From NCBI GenBank assembly GCA_964034945.1, contig OZ035962.1, positions 36,979,943 to 37,043,942 of the forward strand: 64,000 nucleotides of DNA. The letters are read 5' to 3'. The position numbers and the translations under genes are program-made. The DNA is from Chrysopilus asiliformis. Lineage: Eukaryota; Arthropoda; Insecta; Diptera; Rhagionidae. Positions 25,471 through 36,641 of the stretch are shown piece by piece. The notes beneath the pieces are model-generated. The model ran no database searches and was not told where the DNA came from. It worked only from the letters and a program-made list of their open reading frames with translations. How positions within the stretch are numbered: the stretch's first letter is position 1; every line of letters begins with the position of its first letter.

Positions 25471-25562
25471 TTTTATTTAATCACTTTCTTGAAAAGAAAA
25501 AAAACATCAAATATTTGAAATACCTTCGCTAATTTGATTTTCTTGATTTGATTTCGTTTCAG

Positions 25563-25940
25563 TAGATACGGAAATACCGATTATAAAACAGTCGTCGAGT
25601 CCACCTCCGTCGTCTCATCACTTGCACCACCACCATCAGCATCACCAATCTTCGCTATCAGCGGTCGCAGCCGCGGCCGCAGCAGCTGCTGCACTTCACA
25701 TTAAAACTGAACACAATGCATCAACTGCAGTAGCAGCAGCCGCCGTTGCAGCAGCAGCGCAATCGCATCAATCTCAGCAGCAGCAATCATCCCATCAGCA
25801 GCCACATGGCGGTGGGAATCAGCATCAACAACAGCAACAAACAGCAGTTGCCCAACACCGACCTTTGTTACACAATTTACTCAGTGGAGCCCCGATTCAT
25901 ACGACCCCATATCACAGAAACTATTGTACATCAAGTACAG
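25563..25940 (+). CDS. Eip74EF: E74 shared exon A: His/Ala/Gln-rich region
   Basis: Internal coding exon of the ecdysone-induced ETS factor E74, a nuclear DNA-binding regulator of the ecdysone cascade. It follows the acceptor ttcgtttcag and ends at the donor gtatgt. It is 378 bases with phase 1 at both ends: two bases complete a codon, 125 codons follow starting DTEIPIIKQ, and one G is left over, which joins GA of the next exon as Gly. Content in order: His runs, an Ala tract, LHIKTEH, a second Ala tract, Gln/His runs, then RPLLHNLLSGAPIH. Low-complexity tracts like these are typical of insect E74. Identity rests on splice and phase fit with the next exons and on the similar order in Drosophila E74 as I remember it. 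The frame beginning at 25746 in another phase is a shadow. Confidence 0.85.
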
Positions 25941-27272
25941 GTATGTATAAAATTTTGATCAGCATCTACTTTTTATATCAACTAACTAATTCAAATTTTA
26001 CACCGTTATTACACCACTTTGAACCGTTTGTTTCCCAATTTAATGCTATGACCTAATTTAACCGCTGTCGATTCAGAAATAAGAAAATATCACCAAAAAA
26101 AAAACTTACTTGTAAATCGGAATCGAATATTTAAACCATTTTTTCTAAATTTTTCTTTAATTCTCTAAAATAAAGCCAAAATTGTAATTAAAATCTAGAA
26201 CCAAAGTCAGTTTGATGCTTTGTGTTCCTAATTTTCCTTACATTAAAATCCTGCGCATCAGTTCAAATTCCGAAGCAATACCCGCATTCTCACACTTCTT
26301 TCTTTAAGTAATCATGATTTTGGCAAGGGGTGCTGCGCCTTTTGGGAAAATGCCCATTGACTGTGAAGCCTTTACGGTTCGAAAAAAATTTAATGATTAA
26401 AAATGTACCTCCTGTAGAAAGGGACAAAGCAAAAAAAAATGCATATTGTAAGGATCATAAGAAAGGGGATTAGTTGCTTCGCACGATGACCAGCGGACAA
26501 TCCAGTCTTAAAAAATCTTTTCGGTCAACAAGAGCTGTGACCCTTAATGACCTTGTATTTTATAATGTTAAATGATTAATAGCATTTACACCAGTATGTC
26601 CAGCTAGAAGCAAAATTGAAAAAAAAATGAATAAAAGGGTTGTTTTATTAAAGACGTTCCATTTTGATCATGTATACCTACCGAAATTTTACTGCGTTCA
26701 GGCAAATCTAATAAATGCATTTTTCGTAGTAGTTTTATTTCAAAATATCTTATTTGTTGGTAAACATTATTATTTTCAAAAAAATGAACAATCTTAATAA
26801 TAACTTATTTTGTAGCATCATACCTACTGTTATACCAATTGCGTTTTAGGTCACAATTTCAAACCCTTAATTGAAAAACAAGGAAAATACCAACTGAGCA
26901 CTTTACGGTTCATGTTATTTGTGCGCAACACTTACTCTCCAAAGAAAAAGAGCGGAATCGAAGAGGGAAATTTCCAATACCGGCATTGGTAGTCCCGATA
27001 TTCAGAAAAATAATTCCTAATATCGATGAAAAACTCCATAAGGACTATAAAAATTGAGTCTTGATTTGGAACCATCGAAGTGTGGTCTTAGAACCTATGA
27101 CAAAAAAATCATTATTTTTATGAAACGATTTTCATAGCGTTTATCAAGGTTTTCATAGAAAGCATGAAGGAATTTATGACGTATTTTCATAAAATCTACT
27201 CAAAGAATTTATGAAAAAATTCGTCAAAAATCATAAAAATTTCGATTTTTGTGGTATTGGGTACTTTTTACT

Positions 27273-27746
27273 CAGGGTATTCACAGTCGTCTTTTAAATT
27301 GCGGGTAAATTTACCGCTGGGTAATTCAGTCAAATTTAACAGATTTTTACCGATACGGTAACTTGGTTCATGTAAATATGAATTACCGGATTCGCTAATT
27401 GTATACATGCCTTGAGTCGTGTTTTTCGGCCCGGGTATTCGGTATCAAGAATCAACCGCGGGTGGCTCTAGTAATGTTTTTAGTTGTCAAATTTTCTCGC
27501 TGGTTATCTCATCGGACTGCAATTTTTTTCAATTTATAGCCGTTGCCACAATAGAAATTCAAAAGAATACATCAAACATGGATTTAAAGGTATGTGACAA
27601 TCAAATTCGCAGTTTATGATTTGGTCACGTATCCAATAAAAGCGCTGTTCTCAAATCTGTGCTGTGGGATGTTCACAGCAGAATATTTTCAGTCTTTTAA
27701 TATTACCGAAAATACCGAAAATTAAAAGAGGATTGTGAATACCCTC
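27273..27746 (+). mobile_element. Non-autonomous TIR element, family T1 copy 2
   Basis: Inverted relative to the copies at 7866 and 53445. It starts cagggtattcacagtcgtct and ends gtgaataccctc. On the plus strand ATG at 27578 begins ATG GAT TTA AAG and the donor-like GTATGT follows at 27590. The same four codons and donor are kept in the other two copies. It also holds paired ttaccg/cggtaa motifs near its left end. Confidence 0.7.
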
Positions 27747-27898
27747 ACTATTACTAAATTCACTTGTTTTTGCTTTACACTCAATTTTCAGAGTCACTTA
27801 CACAGGATATACGTGCATTTCATTTTGCTTCCAACCACTTGCTCGCAACGCTAAAACTTCCATTACTGCTAGTATACCCAATCTAAAGTATATATACT

Positions 27899-28470
27899 AA
27901 CCATGAAATATTTTTAGTTGTGCAAATTATATCACAAAGCAAAATTTTCATCAATTTTATGAAATTTTCCATAAAAACAATGCTTTCTTTATGAAAAGTT
28001 GTCAGTAAATTAATGATTTTTTTTCACAAAAAAAAATTATTGTAAAAAATATTGGATTTATGAAACCGTCTTATAAATTACAAAATACTTTTTTTTAAAA
28101 TGAGTGACGTTTTTCATAAACCATTTTATGTAGTTTTCCCTAGTTTTAAAAAGAGCACTTCTTAAAAATAATGAAGTATTTTCATCAATCTGATGAACGA
28201 AATTTTTCTGAGTGTGGTCGTACAATGAAATATTTTTGGTGGTGCGAATTAAATTAAGAGGGCAATTTTTCCACCGATTTTATGAAATTTTTCATTGGAT
28301 TTAGTTTCTAAAAATAATGTTTATTTTTGCAAAAATTATCGTTGAATTTATGATTTTTTTTTCATAAAAATTTTTTATTGAAAAAAATTACATAGGGTTT
28401 ATGAAACCGTCTTATTTGTGAAATAATTTTTCTTAAAATGAATGAAGTTTTTTTATAAAACCAATGATTT
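27899..28470 (+). repeat. Tandem AT-rich repeat, unit about 326 bp
   Basis: Two units (27899-28135 and 28225-28460) share aatgaaatatttttggttgt-like starts, the gattttatgaaatttttcat block, and ttatgaaaccgtcttat. A degraded related segment sits at 27095-27260. No open frame spans them. Confidence 0.55.
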
Positions 28471-28785
28471 TTCTTGAATTTTTTGAATTTTAATGAAAAA
28501 GCCTACGTAACTATTTTTTACTACGTAACTAGAACTATTTTCATTGATCTGATGATAGAAATTATATTTTTTGGTGGTGCGAGTACCAAGGGCTTCAAGG
28601 GGTTGTCCATCAAATACAGCATAGATTTAGGTGTAGGGGTTTGTTACGGCCGTACTAAACTCTATTCAAAAACATAGCTTGATCAACCTAGCAGCATAGT
28701 TTAACTAGTTAGGAAACCTAGGGATTTTTCCGTGTACCTACGTTGGAGTAAAGATAACCGATATACTCGTGGACGCGGTTTTTCT

Positions 28786-28835
28786 TTACCAGAAAAGAGC
28801 AACGCGATACTTACCAGAAAAGAGCAACGCGATAA
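28786..28835 (+). repeat. Two tandem 25-bp units
   Basis: ttaccagaaaagagcaacgc followed by gatac or gataa occurs twice head to tail. No function is evident. Confidence 0.8.
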
Positions 28836-28984
28836 ATTTCAGAACGAAATTGAACTTAAAATTCACGCAAATTCTCGAATTTAAGACCAATGCGCGAAAA
28901 ATTTACCTTAATATAAAAATTTGAAAGCGCAAGTGATTGCGGCAGAAAGTTGAAATTTGGCACAGAACAAGCATTTACCAAAAT

Positions 28985-29330
28985 TTAAACCCGGAAATTA
29001 CAAAAATTTAACCAATTCTTCCCCGCCTTCCCCATGCATATGATAAACATTTTTGCAATTTTCCCAAAAACGGTTCAATTTTCCAAAAAAGTTATTTCAA
29101 CAAAAATTGTGTAGATAATGGTTTTACATAACTGTGTCATACATCCAAATTCAACCAGACCATCCCTTCCTCTCTCTCTTCCCGTAAAAAAGGAAAACAC
29201 TTTTGCGATTTTCTCGAAAACGGTTCATTTTTTCCCCCAGAATCTCGTTTTTCGAATACAAAAAACCGTGTCAGAATCGGTCAAGGTTTATTGATAGAAG
29301 TCGATCCTACAATTTTCGTTACATATATAC
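28985..29330 (+). repeat. Dispersed repeat R2, uninterrupted copy
   Basis: It shares accaattcttccccgccttc, gcgattttctcgaaaac, tcgaatacaaaaaaccg and gatcctacaatttt with 32460-32675, then continues into an acatatatacacaaacac stretch. The matching copy at 32400-33990 is split by the mariner at exactly the TA within this last part. Confidence 0.6.
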
Positions 29331-29559
29331 ACAAACACACACACACAGAGACATTTTCCTAACTCATCGAACTGACCCGATGGGTATAAGTCCAGGGAAG
29401 GTCCACGGCCACATTCTTATTTCGGTTTTTGAAGTGATTTTAACACCTTTCTTATATTCAGCAACACCAAATTACCCAGAAAAGATTCTTATATCGTGTA
29501 CACCACAATGAGTGTTGGCCTGTTTAATCATTTTTGGTCAACAAAAGATTTCCTTCGAC

Positions 29560-32400
29560 TAGTAGTTAGTCGAAGTCACATGAAGTCACCCTAAGATATG
29601 GTTAAGAAACTTCAATTTACGGAAACCAAATCTCATCTCGAATTGTAAAAAAAGTGCCTAAAGAAATAATTAAAATTCAAAAAAAGAAGAAGATAATATC
29701 TTTCATTTTACACAAAATAAAATTAATCGAATGAATCAAATTTTCGGCAAGATATAAGATTTCACTTAATCCTTTTCAGCTGCCGGTTTTCCGTTATCTC
29801 TTTATTCTCTGCAGGTTTTCAATCTTTTGTCTCAATTCATACATTGATCTTGTCCAGACTTTGTTCAACTGACCACATCATAATTATGGCCACTGCTGTT
29901 TTTCTTACCGAATGTTTAATGCACGAAAATTGAATAAACTAGTTTTCCAAATAAAGTTTTTATCCCTATGAAATTTTGACATTCTATTCGCTGATCTTTT
30001 AACTGAAAACGGAAGACATCTGACCAGACCCATAAGATATCGAATTTTTTTTCCACAGATCCTTGATATGTCCTTTTTATATCAAAGCTAGCGGAAAAGG
30101 AGATTACTATGCAACAATAAATAAAACTCCCTTCCTGACTGACCAGTATTTTTAAGATTTCAGTGAACCCCGTTCCTTGATTTCAGTTGTCTTTTATCGT
30201 ATGTATTTTGGTCATCATCCTTTTTATCTCTAACAGCATAAAATAAAAAGACTTATAGGTATTTTATAATGGGGAAAAAGTCCTGTACAATCATTTCCTC
30301 GAGGAAGCCCATAGATGATGGTATTCGTAAAATTAAAAAAAAAAAATAAGAAAAACTATGCTCTTAATGGGCCGAATTTGATCGCGGTAGAAAATATTCA
30401 CGAATTCAGGTATATTGAAGCACACAAGAAAATCAAATAATAGACAGGAGATATTTTGATGATATACACGACCGAATATCATTGCCAGACAAAAAAAAAA
30501 TCATTAAAATAAAAACGGGAGAAGGACACGAAGTGACCGTTGGTCAAGCGATGAATCAATTATGGCATATGGTCAGCTAACCTACCCCCAGGGGCTGCGT
30601 TGTCCTCTTTTATGTAACAAAATTTCCTCAGCATAGACCCGTCCTCATCAATCGCAGTCCTAGATTAGGTCTGGTGCATAAATTAACTACAATAATTTTT
30701 TTCCGTCTTATTCTTCGTGGAACCGCGACGATCAACATCTCAGATATTCTCAATCGGAAGGAAAAGTTTCCTGAATGGTCAACATACAAAGATTTATTCT
30801 CTCGATATTTACCTTTTCTCATATGCAAAATGGACAATGTGTGAGAAATATCATCATTGTTTACCCCTTTCATTTAATTCGTACTCATCCTTTTTAACGA
30901 TGACCAGTGAAGCCCGTCTTTTCGATGATATCCCTAAAAATGTCGTTGGTGAATAGAAAGGAAATGTAAGATCGCACTTTGGGTCCTTACTAAAAGGGAA
31001 CAAAAGATATTAAGATTTTATATGCCATCACGATAATCATCCGTCGTCGATATAAAACTGACATCTGCCTCTGTCCGAAATTTGATTAACCTTCCAAGGG
31101 ATCTTCGTACTGTTCCTTTCGAGTGAAAAGCAAACCATGGAATTTACTACAATATCCAACCCTAATCAAGATTTCCCACACTTTCGAAGCCCTTGGCTAA
31201 AAATATCCAAAAGAAATCTTTTACGAAGTCGATAAGCGAGCACCCGCACATTGTGGTATGTTCGTTAATTTTGCGTAAATTCAATCTACATGCCGAAAAA
31301 AAAAATATTCTCAAAATACTCAATTACAATGTCGGCACATCTGCAAATATTTCTGACAGGCCAGTATGACATCCATTAATCCTTTTTCTTCAGGCGATTT
31401 AAGTGGACCGATGCGGTTAAGCATACACAAAATTTTAGTCCTGTGTCAAGTTGCATAAATACCATTGAGAGTGATATAAAGAACCAAAAGGGATATGAAT
31501 TCTTTAACTTTGTTTATCGAAACTATTGAGTCATCTATGCATCTGCATCACAAAATGCATCTGATTTGATCAAAGGGCGATCCCTTTATTATTCTCCCAA
31601 ATTTTTGGCAAAATATAAAATGTCCCGTGCCAGTGACGTATTTTCATGAAAAAGGATTAAATTGCTTTATGTTGCTTATTACTAACGCTTCATGCTACCA
31701 AATCATGATGACTCATACTTGTGCAATTCCAAAGGATAAAAAAAATATGTTCCAATTGATGGATTGATTCTTTTATTTTCGGTTCTTTACACTTTCGGGA
31801 TGATAGCTCCTATTGTGTCTTGCATGTTTACTCTGAAAAATACGTGAATAGAGGGTGAAAGGTTAGGTGAAAGGACTGAAATCCTTAATTCAACAGTTTT
31901 TTTTTCTTTCTTCTGCAATTCCCATGTTTTGACCATCCTTTGTTGTACAGATGTTTTTCTGTGCCGAGCCAATGTCCTTGTTGTGGCCTGACCTACCTTG
32001 TTTGTGTGTTATTTAGTAGAAAAATCTTTTATCACTCAAAGAATATTTTAAACAAACACTTTGTATTCTGCGTGGATTTTGAAAATCTCAAGTGGAAGAA
32101 TTCTCTGACCGACACTACTTTGATACCTTCGGTGGAGAGGATTATCGAATATTAGGTCATGTTGGTTTCTCTAAAGCAAGCTACTTATCCACCTTAAGTT
32201 TATTTATTTTGTTTTTTATACTTCCATTGTGAGATCAGAAATAATACCATAATCTGATTGCTGCGGATGATCAAAGACGGATCCATATCATTTCACCGAT
32301 GATCAGTAAAAAACATAGCTATATGCAAAAAAAACATAGCTTTATTGAGGTTTAACATATGATGAAAATTTGGATATGTTAAATCTTTTTATACAGAAAA
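29560..32400. other. Repeat-poor stretch of unknown origin
   Basis: Unlike the DNA on either side, I find no inverted repeats, SINE blocks or matches to other parts of the window here. Open frames of 60-81 codons occur on both strands (30628-30873 minus, 30717-30956 plus, 31787-31972 minus, 31940-32155 plus), which is near chance for this base composition. It might be ordinary intron, a regulatory region, or an old decayed insertion. I recognise no protein family. Confidence 0.3.
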
Positions 32401-32675
32401 ATTGAAACCCCGAGAACTAATTGAGGTAAAATCTTGAATTTTGACACAATTGTTTTGCACTTACGAAAATGAGAAAAAAAACCAATCTTTCCCCGCTTCC
32501 CGTATAGAAATGGAAAAGTTTTACGCGATTTTCTCGAAAACGATTGATTTTTTTCAAAAAAAAAAAAAAAAAAAAAAAAAAAGGTTCCTATCAGACGATA
32601 GCAGTTTTCGAATACAAAAAACCGCGTCCAAATCGGTTAGGTATAATGGTCAATTCGATCCTACAATCTTCTTTA

Positions 32676-33929
32676 CGAGGGCAGTCCGATAAGTACTTAG
32701 CCTCACCGCCCGATGGCGCCACTATCGCAGGAGAAATTTACTATCGTGTAGTACATTCTCATAGACGGCTACAGTCAAAATTTCAGACGAATCGAACTCG
32801 TAGTTTTGTTTTGACCGCGTATGGAAGCGGGCGTGTCTGCGGATTTCAGAAAAATGGAAAAGAGCAATATCGGTCGGTGATTCGATTCTTGTTTCTGGAA
32901 GGGAAATCGCGCAGCGAAATCAAAGAGCGCTTGGATGCTGTATACGGTGACTCTTCTCCTTCGATGGCGACCGTCAAAAATTGGTGTAACGAGTTTCAAC
33001 GTGGTCGCACGTCGGTTTTTAATGAGCCACGCCCAGGTGCTACGAAAACGGCTACCACGGAGGATAACATAACAAAAATCCACGATCTCGTATTGGCAGA
33101 CCGCCGCTTGAAGGTGCGCGAGATAGCTGAGACAGTAGGCATCTCAAAAGACCGCGTGGGTCATATCCTGCATGAAATTTTGGGCATGAGAAAGCTGTCG
33201 GCGCGATGGGTGCCGCGTTTGCTCACTCCGGACAACAAGCGCAACCGTGAAACCACTTCACAGCAGTGTTTGACGCTGTTTAAGCACAATCCGAAGGAGT
33301 TTCTGCGTCGTTTCGTGACCGTCGACGAAACATGGATCCACTGGTACACACCAGAGACTAAGAAGAAGGCGAAGACTGTCCTATCTGCCGGAAAAGTGAT
33401 GGCCACCGTTTTCTGGGATTCACAAGGTGTGATCTACATCGACTACCTGGAGAAGGGCAAAACGATCACAGGGCTCTACTATACCGAATTATTGTGCCGA
33501 TTCGACGCCGAATTGCAGAAAAAACGGCCCCATTTGGCGAAGAAAAAAGTGCTCTTCCACCATAACAACGCACCGCACCGGCTCACACCTCCGCCGTCGC
33601 CACGGCCAAATTGGTCGAATTGGGCTACGAACTGCTGCCCCATCCACCGTATTCTCCAGATTTGGCCCAGTGCGACTTCTTTTTGTTTCCAAACTTGAAA
33701 AAGTCACTCGCCGGGCAGAAATTTGAGTCGAATGAGGAGGTTATCGCCGCTACGGAGGCCTACTTTGCAGACCTCGAGAAAACGTATTTTTCAGACGGGT
33801 TAAAGAAGTTGGAGCATCGCTGTGTCAAGTGTATCGAGCTAAAAGGAGACTATGTTGAGAAATAAATGGTCACTTTTCCAAAATTTTCGTTTTTTTTTTG
33901 TAGGCTAAGTACTTATCGGACTGCCCTCG
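32676..33929 (+). mobile_element. mariner element, full length, inactive
   Basis: 1254 bases between duplicated TA dinucleotides (32674-32675 and 33930-33931). The terminal inverted repeats are 28 bases and identical, starting cgagggcagtccgataagta. They enclose one transposase gene in the plus orientation, broken by frameshifts and a catalytic change (see 32821-33865). The intact ends mean it could still be moved by a transposase supplied elsewhere. An empty-site paralogue at 28985-29330 confirms the boundaries. Confidence 0.95.
32821..33865 (+). pseudogene. mariner transposase pseudogene
   Basis: DD34D transposase that would cut and paste the element. The original start is probably ATG at 32821 (MEAGVSADFRK), but one A is missing just after the second ATG, near 32855, shifting the frame. 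The main frame then reads HTH-containing N-terminal sequence (RSVIRFLFLEGKSR; VREIAETVGISKDRVGHIL), WVPRLLT and VDETWIH with the first catalytic Asp. About 20 residues usual after the TPET motif appear deleted in frame. The second catalytic position reads HHNNAP where the family has an Asp two residues before Ala, so Asp is Asn. A 5-base tandem duplication (caccg, 33571-33580) shifts the frame again. The remainder, with SPDLAQCD holding the third Asp, runs to a stop at 33865. Three independent lesions make it non-functional. Confidence 0.93.
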
Positions 33930-34214
33930 TACATACATACACACGAACACTCACAGGCATACATGTTTCTTTTTTTTAGGTATATGTAAGAAAAGTAAAA
34001 ATATAAGACAATTCAAAATAACAACAAAATGAACAACAATTTAAGGATTTTTTTCGATGAACAAAAAACCGAAAATTTGAGGACATTTTTTTGGAAATCT
34101 GATCCCGTGCAAATCTCTTTAGGAGCTAAAGAGGGATCTGTGATAGTATGACGGATTAATACAAAAATCACAAAAAAATTCGAAGAGGTGGGGAGGGGTG
34201 GTTCGAAAAAATAG

Positions 34215-34330
34215 CATGGACAGAGCCTTTTACAAATGTTGCAATTAATCCATGGTACGCAATTTAAACTACAGTAAAAATGTAAGTGCACGCACTAGGC
34301 AAGATCAATTATTACGAAACCTCGACGGGG
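34215..34330 (+). mobile_element. Diverged SINE fragment
   Basis: acaaatgttgcaattaatcc, catggtacgcaat, gtaagtgca and ttacgaaacctcgac follow the order of the SINE body on the plus strand. Head and tail are absent. Confidence 0.5.
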
Positions 34331-34513
34331 GAGGAATCAGCCTACTTTAGGATGTATTGCCGTGGAAAGAGGAAGACAAAGAGAGAGAGAGAAATAGAAA
34401 TCTTTAGGCTACTCCAAAATTATTATCGTATCCCGTGTAGTAGATATCTAGCCGCCTTTACCTCATAATTGTTATAAAAAAATCCCAATCCAGCACGAAA
34501 TAAAATAATTTCT

Positions 34514-34745
34514 ATCATATTATAATTGTTGAAAATATATTTTGCTTGCGATAAATATAATTTTGTTGCTACAAACAAAATTTTGTTTGCTACAACCAAA
34601 TTTCGTTCACCGTGCATATAATCATGTTTGGGGGAATTTAGGAGAACAAACATAATTATATTAATAACTGTAGCAAACAAAATTTCGTTTGTAGCGACAT
34701 TATATTTGACGCAAACAAAATATGTTTTTCAATTGTGATAATATG
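34514..34745. repeat. AT-rich foldback element
   Basis: The left arm catattataattgttgaaaa, continuing through gctacaaacaaaattttgtt, pairs with the right arm 34670-34745. The centre is a caccgtgcatataatcatg region. Non-coding. Confidence 0.65.
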
Positions 34746-35299
34746 ATGGTTGCATCAAAAAAAATTTCTTTCCGTGAAGGTTTGCAATTCTTGTAAAATT
34801 GTGGAGAAAAATGTTACGAAAACTTAGCTTCGAGAGATCAAGTTACAATTACTATTTTTTTTTAATTTATTTTGACTTAAAAAACAATATCAATACACTT
34901 AAAAATTAATATTTTCCCACGCTAAACACCAAGCAATGTAGGTGACCCAAAATATTGCCCTTTAGTTCTGAACAATGCATATTAAAAATTCGATATCAAT
35001 AGCAAATTTTTGCAAATGATTGGAAACTCTTTATGTTTCCCTTCTGAAAAATAACACATGTCCCTACTACAAAATAAAATGCAATCCGTATGACACTGCA
35101 CCTTTTTATACAAAAATAGAAATCATTTAACCCTTTCTGTAAAGGCTTTACTTAATTTTATACCTCAAAAGAATTGGTAGCAACTGCAAGTGAAAATAAT
35201 GGAAAAATTATGTTTTTGCATCTTGCCCGCAAAGATCATGATGTGATTTTCTGAAGTTAATTTAGAAATCCAGATATCACAAAAAAAATATTCTTAAAT

Positions 35300-36480
35300 G
35301 GACACAATTTGAAAAGAGATCTTAGTTTACGTGGACCGGTGCATATGTCAGTAATCTAAGGTTTATCAAATCTTAGCCAGTATTTCAGATTCTCGGATTT
35401 GTATTATGCATATGTTGAAATAAAAATTTTTGGTGTGTTCTATGTTTAATCCTTAACTTCGACCTTTTTATTTTTTTGCAATTTTTTTAATTGTTACAGT
35501 AAAAAAAATGCATGTCATGATCGAAGCATAATTCAAAATTTCTGCGATATTTTCTGAAATTTGTAAAATCGGAGCACATATTTTTTTACACGGAAAATTA
35601 TAAAATCGGAGCACATATTTTTTTACACGGAAAACTTTTTTCTTCAATAAATAAAAGTATATAAGAAAGAACCGATAAAATTTCTTAAAAGAATCCGAAT
35701 TGAGGGACAACACAACATACAAGATGATCATGTTAGAGATCTACTTGTATACCATCCCGCAACAGCACCTAGACTGTTCTACTACTATTGAAAAAAATGC
35801 ATTCAATCGACCTTCTTTAGGTATACCTGGTATTTTTAAGATCAATCACCTGTACCAATTTTTTTTGTAATATTCCCAATTCAGCTCCACTTCATGCGAC
35901 CTTTTTTCATCTCTGCTTGGTTGGATGTTTTGACGGGATCGCTACGCCACTTTTATTCTCGAAGCATATTTAGAGCGAAATTAAATTCCTGTCTGGTACC
36001 GGTCTATTCAGAGTTTCGGTATTTGCGGAAAAGGTTTTTACCTTAGACCAGACGGAACATTAACTGTTAAAGACCGATGAACATGAAACTCCTCAGGTCT
36101 GAAACGTATAGATCGTTTTTCTCTAATATTTAAAAAAAAAACTCACATGCTGTGATTTCTCGACCCCTTTTTTTGCTTAATTTGTTAGCCGCCTGGAATG
36201 TTTTGATCCCTTTTACAAGGGAATAAAACGCATTCGATTACGTCGTACAAGTCGAATTTTATTTTGTAACAGAATACTCCGGCTTTAAAAAAAATAATGT
36301 CTCAATGCATTTTGAACTTTTTGATGTAATTGCATCCTTTCCAAAGATACGAGTAGGTACTTTGCACCATTTATAATCAAACCAGTTTTTGACATAAGGA
36401 CTTTATATATCCTTCTTGTAGAGTTTTTCGAAATTTCAACCAATTCTCAATGAGTTCCTTTCGTTTTCCACCCTGATTCA
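35300..36480. other. Repeat-poor stretch, similar in character to 29560-32400
   Basis: Apart from a tandem duplication of about 38 bases (aaatcggagcacatattttt) near 35560-35640, I see no repeats and no matches elsewhere. Short frames occur on both strands without recognisable domains. It may be ordinary intron or part of the same unidentified insertion as 29560-32400. Confidence 0.25.
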
Positions 36481-36641
36481 TTCTTTTTTATTTTATTTTT
36501 TTTAATTATGTTCCTTATTGAATATCAATCGAATTAGGTCACGGAATTACTAATATGGTTGTTATTAAAATTTTGCTTTTCAATAATTCTTTTGTTACAA
36601 GCATAAAATACGGAGTTTTTTATAATAATTTTAAAGTTACA

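Larger units (their letters stand above)
1..25562 (+). other. E74 intron (3' part) upstream of first visible shared exon
   Basis: AT-rich non-coding DNA ending at the acceptor of the exon at 25563. No open frame here resembles an ETS-factor N-terminus, so the isoform-specific 5' exons are probably outside the window. Stretches with nothing I can identify: 1-2679 (only a short CA microsatellite near 2162), 4064-6825, 7054-7814, 8929-10800, 11893-12819, 14936-15840, 15973-17544, 17670-19456, 19817-21904, 22641-24450. Named repeats within the interval are listed separately. Short open frames are scattered through it at the density expected of AT-rich DNA and none shows a domain. Confidence 0.75.
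32400..33990 (+). repeat. Dispersed repeat R2 split by the mariner
   Basis: The left part (32400-32675) matches 28985-29313. The right part after the mariner (33930 on, tacatacatacacacgaaca) matches the sequence that follows in the uninterrupted copy. A run of about 28 A near 32555-32582 is included. Confidence 0.55.

Noticed and set aside
25746..25958. Open frame overlapping exon A in another phase
   Set aside because: It is a shadow of the Gln/Ala repeat tract; the phase consistent with the splice sites and the next exon is the other one.
27899..28470. CRISPR-like or satellite array
   Set aside because: Only two diverged long units, no short regular repeats with spacers; the organism is a eukaryote.
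29641..30360. Poly-A containing segments suggesting a processed pseudogene
   Set aside because: A-runs are short and internal, with no matching flanking duplications and no recognisable parent gene.
33161..33406. Minus-strand open frames within the mariner
   Set aside because: They are antisense to the recognisable transposase sequence.
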